From: Kiritimatiellia bacterium
GTDB taxonomy: Bacteria; Verrucomicrobiota; Kiritimatiellia; CAIQIC01; Lenti-01
Direction of reading: 5' to 3'
DNA: 44,377 bases
Assembly (NCBI GenBank): GCA_028681135.1
Contig: JAQUJC010000021.1
Location: 1 to 44,377, forward strand
Shown here: in pieces, positions 41,332 through 44,377 of the stretch
How positions within the stretch are numbered: the stretch's first letter is position 1
Layout of the letters: each line of letters opens with the position of its first letter
Translations under genes and position numbers: made by a program
The notes under the pieces: generated by a model
What the model saw: the letters and a program-made list of their open reading frames with translations, nothing else
What the model was told of the DNA's origin: nothing
The model's database searches: none

Positions 41332-44010
41332 CTATTGCAGAACAAGGAACTGATGACTCTTGACCGTTCCCTTGTCTGCGATTCCGTGTGACTCGCAATG
41401 TTCCACGCTCTCCTCAAAGGCATCGACTGCTCTAAACCAGCGCCGGGCCACCAGTTTGAGATACTCGGACATGTTGCATTTGCGGCTCTTGCCAAGGTGT
41501 AGAACCAGAACTCCGTCAGGCTTGAGACGCTCTCGCGCCTGCCGGAAGAAAGGCTTGTAGACCTCGAAGTTCTGCTTCTGTCTTTCGTCAATGTACTCCT
41601 TGGGTCGCACCTTGAAATCACCGGCTTCCCACCCGCAGAACCACAGCCGCATCCAGTTCGCCAGGTAGAAGCGCGTACTGTCAAAAAAAGGAGGCGACGT
41701 GATGATGGCGTCGAGCTTGTCGACCTCGGCAGGCCACCATTCAGTCACATCTTGATCGAGTACGCTTCCCGGACGAAAATCCTCCGGCAGTGTAGCTGCG
41801 AGAGTCCGCTCCACCTTCTCTGTCAGTCTAGGGATCAGCGGGCGATACTCAGATGGGCCTGTCGGTGCAAACGGCGTTATTGGATGCGACCTGCGGCTCA
41901 GCGCATACGGCCGATTGCCATGAAGAATGTGCAGCAAACATGCGAACACCATTGCCTCTGCCTCCGTTCGTGCATGGCGCTCACGGAAGAAGCTTCGTGC
42001 GGCAAGTATCTCCCGCATCGTCTTGGGGTGGAAATAGTCGGGAAGCGGCTTGTTGAACTTGATCTCGGAAGCCTTTGCTATCTCCGACCTGTTCCCATTG
42101 TGGCCATGAATCGCAGTCTCGATTTCCCTGATCACAGCCATACACCCATCGCTATCTGCGTCACTCAACTTTGCGCGACTGATTGCAAGCGCGGCGGGGC
42201 TGATGTCAAAACTCCAGGACTGCCCACCGCGTAGAGCAGCCTCGAACGGGATCGTGCCCACGCCCGCAAACGGATCCAGAACGCGGCCTTGCTGCGGAAG
42301 AAATGTATCCACTAGGAAATAGGCCAGGGAGGGCTTCAACTTGCCCTGATACGAGCAGATAGAATGCCTAGCGTGCCCCCAATTCCTCTTGGCATACGGT
42401 TGCCTCTGATGCGGTAGTTCGCGCTTGAACGCCTCCCACTTCGTACTCCAGATTCCGTACTTCGCGCCCTTGCACTCACGTACACGACTGGCGCGCCGTT
42501 TCTCAAAGACCAGCAAGACTTGCCGCAGCGGGTCGCCGTTCCTCGAACAGCGGCGTCTGAGCTCAACCGAATCAAGCGCCGAGTAACCAAGGTCCTCAAG
42601 TAGATCAGCGAGCAGTGCATCGGTTGGGACATGTACGCCGTTGTATCGTGAATCGCCTATGTCGATCACGACCCTTGCACCCCTTTTGAGATGATGATTG
42701 GTCGCTTCAAAGACCTGCCCCATGTCATCAAAGTAGTCTGCAACCATCTTGGGGATACGAGAATCGTAGGCGTTGGACTCGATCTTCCTTACAAGCGTTT
42801 CTATCGCCGGAGTTCGAAATCGGGTTTTTTGCTTGAGGGAAACATCGTTGATGCCGGCGGTTACAGCATCATCCCGAAAAGCCCGTAAATCGCGGTCTGT
42901 GTGCAGAACCCTCATGAACCAGAGCTCCACCTTCGTGTTTCTAAAGTAGTTGGTGCCATTCAGGTAGGGAGGGCTCGTAACGAGAGCATCAGCTTCCACC
43001 GAAGGAATAGCTCCCATCTTCCTTGCGTTGAATGACAGGCACTCCGGGATCTCGCTGATCGTTTCGATCTTCTGAATATCCAGGATCATTTGACTCATCC
43101 GGTGCTGGACGGACGGCACAAACTCCTCGCGGGGCTTCAACAGTTCCTTTCCGTTCTTGAACCGCACATCGCCACGCCTGATCAGCCGGGAGCAAGGAAG
43201 CAAGGAGGATAGCACTGCCCATTCCAGAAGCCTGGCCACATAAGGCTCTGAGCACTGGAGAACATCAATCATGCCCCGAGCTCGGAGGAGTTCTTCAAAC
43301 ACGTCATTGTCAAAGAAGCGACTCTTTCCGAAAGTATCAAAGTACGAGCAATGAATCTCGAAATCTCGATCGGCGTTCTTGAGGAGAGACGGGAAATTTC
43401 CACACACCTCAAGAAGTCGATCGGCAACAGCTTCTCTCCTTCTCTGATCCAGAGAGAGGATTCCGATCTTCGTTTCGATCAGATACTGAAGCAGTGGGTT
43501 GAGCTCGCAGTAGAAAGTCTTGATACCCATGCCGGCGGCGGTGAGAGGAGTTGTGCCCACCCCCGCGAACGGTTCCAGAATGCTGTGCGCGTTTGGGGCA
43601 TACTGCCGAAGCACCCCTTCCACAAACTGCGGCGAGTAGCCCTCAAGATACGGATACCAACTATGCAACGGCTCTTGCATTCCGCCTCGAAACGTCGCTT
43701 GAATGGCATCAATATTAGCAGCCGCCTTTTTCGGCTCGGCGCGATACAAAGTCGAGTGAGGTTCCCGGACGACGTTACGCAACCTGTTCAGGCAATACGA
43801 ACTGACGGGGCGCTGATCGGCTGCGGCGGCATCGGACAAAGATTCGTAACACTCGTGTCCCAATGCCTGCCGGAGTTCGAGGCTGGTCATGTTTCGGACG
43901 GTAGAGTAAATAACAGAGTCACTTTCCCCAAAAGCGACCGTGAGATTTCTTCGCTTCTTGTTTCCGTTACCCGTTGCGGGAAAGTAGATCGTCTTGAATT
44001 GCTGACCCAT
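41332..44010 (-). CDS. Fused double DNA methyltransferase (two amino-methyltransferase modules)
   Basis: Starting at MGQQFKTIYFPATGNGNKKR (44010; the frame opens 19 codons earlier), the product has 892 residues. The first module carries ILEPFAGVGTTPL (AdoMet motif I, ~145-157) and ALVTSPPYLNGTNYF (motif IV, ~342-356). The second has VLDPFAGVGTIPFEA (~577-591) and AIITSPPFFDSTRFYL (~768-783). TSPPY/TSPPF is typical of N4-cytosine or N6-adenine methyltransferases, and motif I precedes IV by ~190 residues in both. Two modules could modify the two strands of an asymmetric site. It is likely the modification part of a restriction-modification or defence locus. Its promoter lies in a palindrome. 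Confidence 0.85.
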   Translation of the reverse strand: MGQQFKTIYFPATGNGNKKRRNLTVAFGESDSVIYSTVRNMTSLELRQALGHECYESLSDAAAADQRPVSSYCLNRLRNVVREPHSTLYRAEPKKAAANIDAIQATFRGGMQEPLHSWYPYLEGYSPQFVEGVLRQYAPNAHSILEPFAGVGTTPLTAAGMGIKTFYCELNPLLQYLIETKIGILSLDQRRREAVADRLLEVCGNFPSLLKNADRDFEIHCSYFDTFGKSRFFDNDVFEELLRARGMIDVLQCSEPYVARLLEWAVLSSLLPCSRLIRRGDVRFKNGKELLKPREEFVPSVQHRMSQMILDIQKIETISEIPECLSFNARKMGAIPSVEADALVTSPPYLNGTNYFRNTKVELWFMRVLHTDRDLRAFRDDAVTAGINDVSLKQKTRFRTPAIETLVRKIESNAYDSRIPKMVADYFDDMGQVFEATNHHLKRGARVVIDIGDSRYNGVHVPTDALLADLLEDLGYSALDSVELRRRCSRNGDPLRQVLLVFEKRRASRVRECKGAKYGIWSTKWEAFKRELPHQRQPYAKRNWGHARHSICSYQGKLKPSLAYFLVDTFLPQQGRVLDPFAGVGTIPFEAALRGGQSWSFDISPAALAISRAKLSDADSDGCMAVIREIETAIHGHNGNRSEIAKASEIKFNKPLPDYFHPKTMREILAARSFFRERHARTEAEAMVFACLLHILHGNRPYALSRRSHPITPFAPTGPSEYRPLIPRLTEKVERTLAATLPEDFRPGSVLDQDVTEWWPAEVDKLDAIITSPPFFDSTRFYLANWMRLWFCGWEAGDFKVRPKEYIDERQKQNFEVYKPFFRQARERLKPDGVLVLHLGKSRKCNMSEYLKLVARRWFRAVDAFEESVEHCESHGIADKGTVKSHQFLVLQ

Positions 44011-44025
44011 AGTGAACCCCTGAAA

Positions 44026-44061
44026 TATACACCATACTATGGTATATACTTCAGAAGACAA
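44026..44061 (-). promoter_or_regulatory. Promoter overlapped by a 23-bp palindromic operator, methyltransferase gene
   Basis: A near-perfect palindrome at 44026-44048 (arms TATACACCATA and TATGGTATATA, ten of eleven bases paired, one-base centre) lies 16 bp before the start codon. It covers a candidate -10 TAGTAT (complement of 44034-44039), 16 bases after -35 TTGTCT (complement of 44056-44061). Upstream A-tracts (44067-44095) look like an UP element or bent DNA. Repressor or C-protein control is likely. Confidence 0.6.
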
Positions 44062-44204
44062 GCCCAAAAAAACGAAAAAAAAACGAAAATCAGTTACGAC
44101 CTGATCAGCGAACGCTCCTACTCACTGGCAGGTGTCCTTGTCTGAGTCCCCCCCTGACAAACAAGCCCAAAAGGGGTCGAAAAGGGGTCCGACCCGAATG
44201 GCGA
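44062..44204. other. Intergenic region with GGGGTC repeats
   Basis: It holds A-tracts and, at ~44169-44196, the direct pair AAAAGGGGTCG and AAAAGGGGTCC followed by GACCC. These resemble RAYT-associated palindrome ends. No gene was seen. Confidence 0.35.
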
Positions 44205-44377
44205 TTAGTTAAGGCCTAATACTCTTGCGGTCAGTGGCTTGCGTCGCACCGGACCGGGCGTGTTTTCGAAGATCAAGGTACGGCTTATCTGCTCCATGCG
44301 CTTGAGGACGGCCTGGACGTCGCGCCACGCCTCGATGGCCTTCTTCATCTGTTCGTATTGCTCTTTGGACAGGGCGA
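44205..44377 (-). CDS. C-terminal part of an unidentified protein (truncated by window)
   Basis: A minus-strand frame is open from the window edge to a TAA at 44205-44207, giving ~57 residues. They include ALSKEQYEQMKKAIEAWRDV, then MEQISRTLIFENTPGP, and end LTARVLGLN. The first part is helical and coiled-coil-like. Coding character is good, but I do not recognise the family. Confidence 0.55.
   Translation of the reverse strand, partial: ALSKEQYEQMKKAIEAWRDVQAVLKRMEQISRTLIFENTPGPVRRKPLTARVLGLN

Overview
The window is GC-rich, with tightly packed housekeeping genes on both strands. It reads as a chromosomal segment of an anaerobic bacterium of the PVC group, most likely Kiritimatiellota or a related Verrucomicrobiota lineage. 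This is inferred from gene style: a BspA-type leucine-rich-repeat surface protein, a RAYT transposase with paired palindromes, a HydE maturase, giant secreted DUF11/SdrD_B/glycine-rich proteins and a SpoIIE-type PAS phosphatase. No rRNA or tRNA gene was seen, so taxonomy is not proven.

Layout. 0-4.6 kb: tail of an unidentified gene, then a minus-strand unit of PAS-SpoIIE phosphatase, proline-rich beta-barrel protein and cyclophilin. 4.75-8.95 kb: dapA-dapB-folK with start/stop overlaps, a six-copy array of a 19-bp palindrome, panB and a Sel1-repeat gene. 8.96-10.1 kb: a RAYT transposase between inverted palindromes. 10.1-16.7 kb: panC, purB, a membrane-anchored TPR protein and an eukaryote-like ileS. 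16.8-20.3 kb: a 12-repeat BspA-like protein, hydE (whose start codon lies inside another copy of the 19-bp palindrome) and mutM.

20.3-23.2 kb holds the most striking regulatory unit: a DAHP synthase, prephenate dehydratase and eukaryote-type chorismate mutase operon. It is preceded by a 23-codon leader peptide rich in Phe and Tyr and by overlapping antiterminator and terminator hairpins, a classical-looking aromatic amino acid attenuator. Then come a convergent protein made of two kinase-like halves (the second apparently catalytically dead), a TrmJ-like methyltransferase, a GT2 glycosyltransferase and a TrmH/SpoU methyltransferase.

27.9-37.2 kb is one 3,007-residue secreted protein whose glycine-rich domains interrupt its DUF11 repeats. 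37.5-44.1 kb looks like a defence-type accessory region: a small ORF overlapping an AbiEii-like nucleotidyltransferase, a zinc-ribbon HNH endonuclease, a DUF3883-like protein and a fused double DNA methyltransferase whose promoter is overlapped by a 23-bp palindrome. The window ends inside another minus-strand gene.

Functional links: dapA/dapB (lysine and diaminopimelate), folK (folate), panB and panC (pantothenate) and aroF-pheA-chorismate mutase (phenylalanine) indicate biosynthetic self-sufficiency. All identifications come from reading motifs; no database search was possible.
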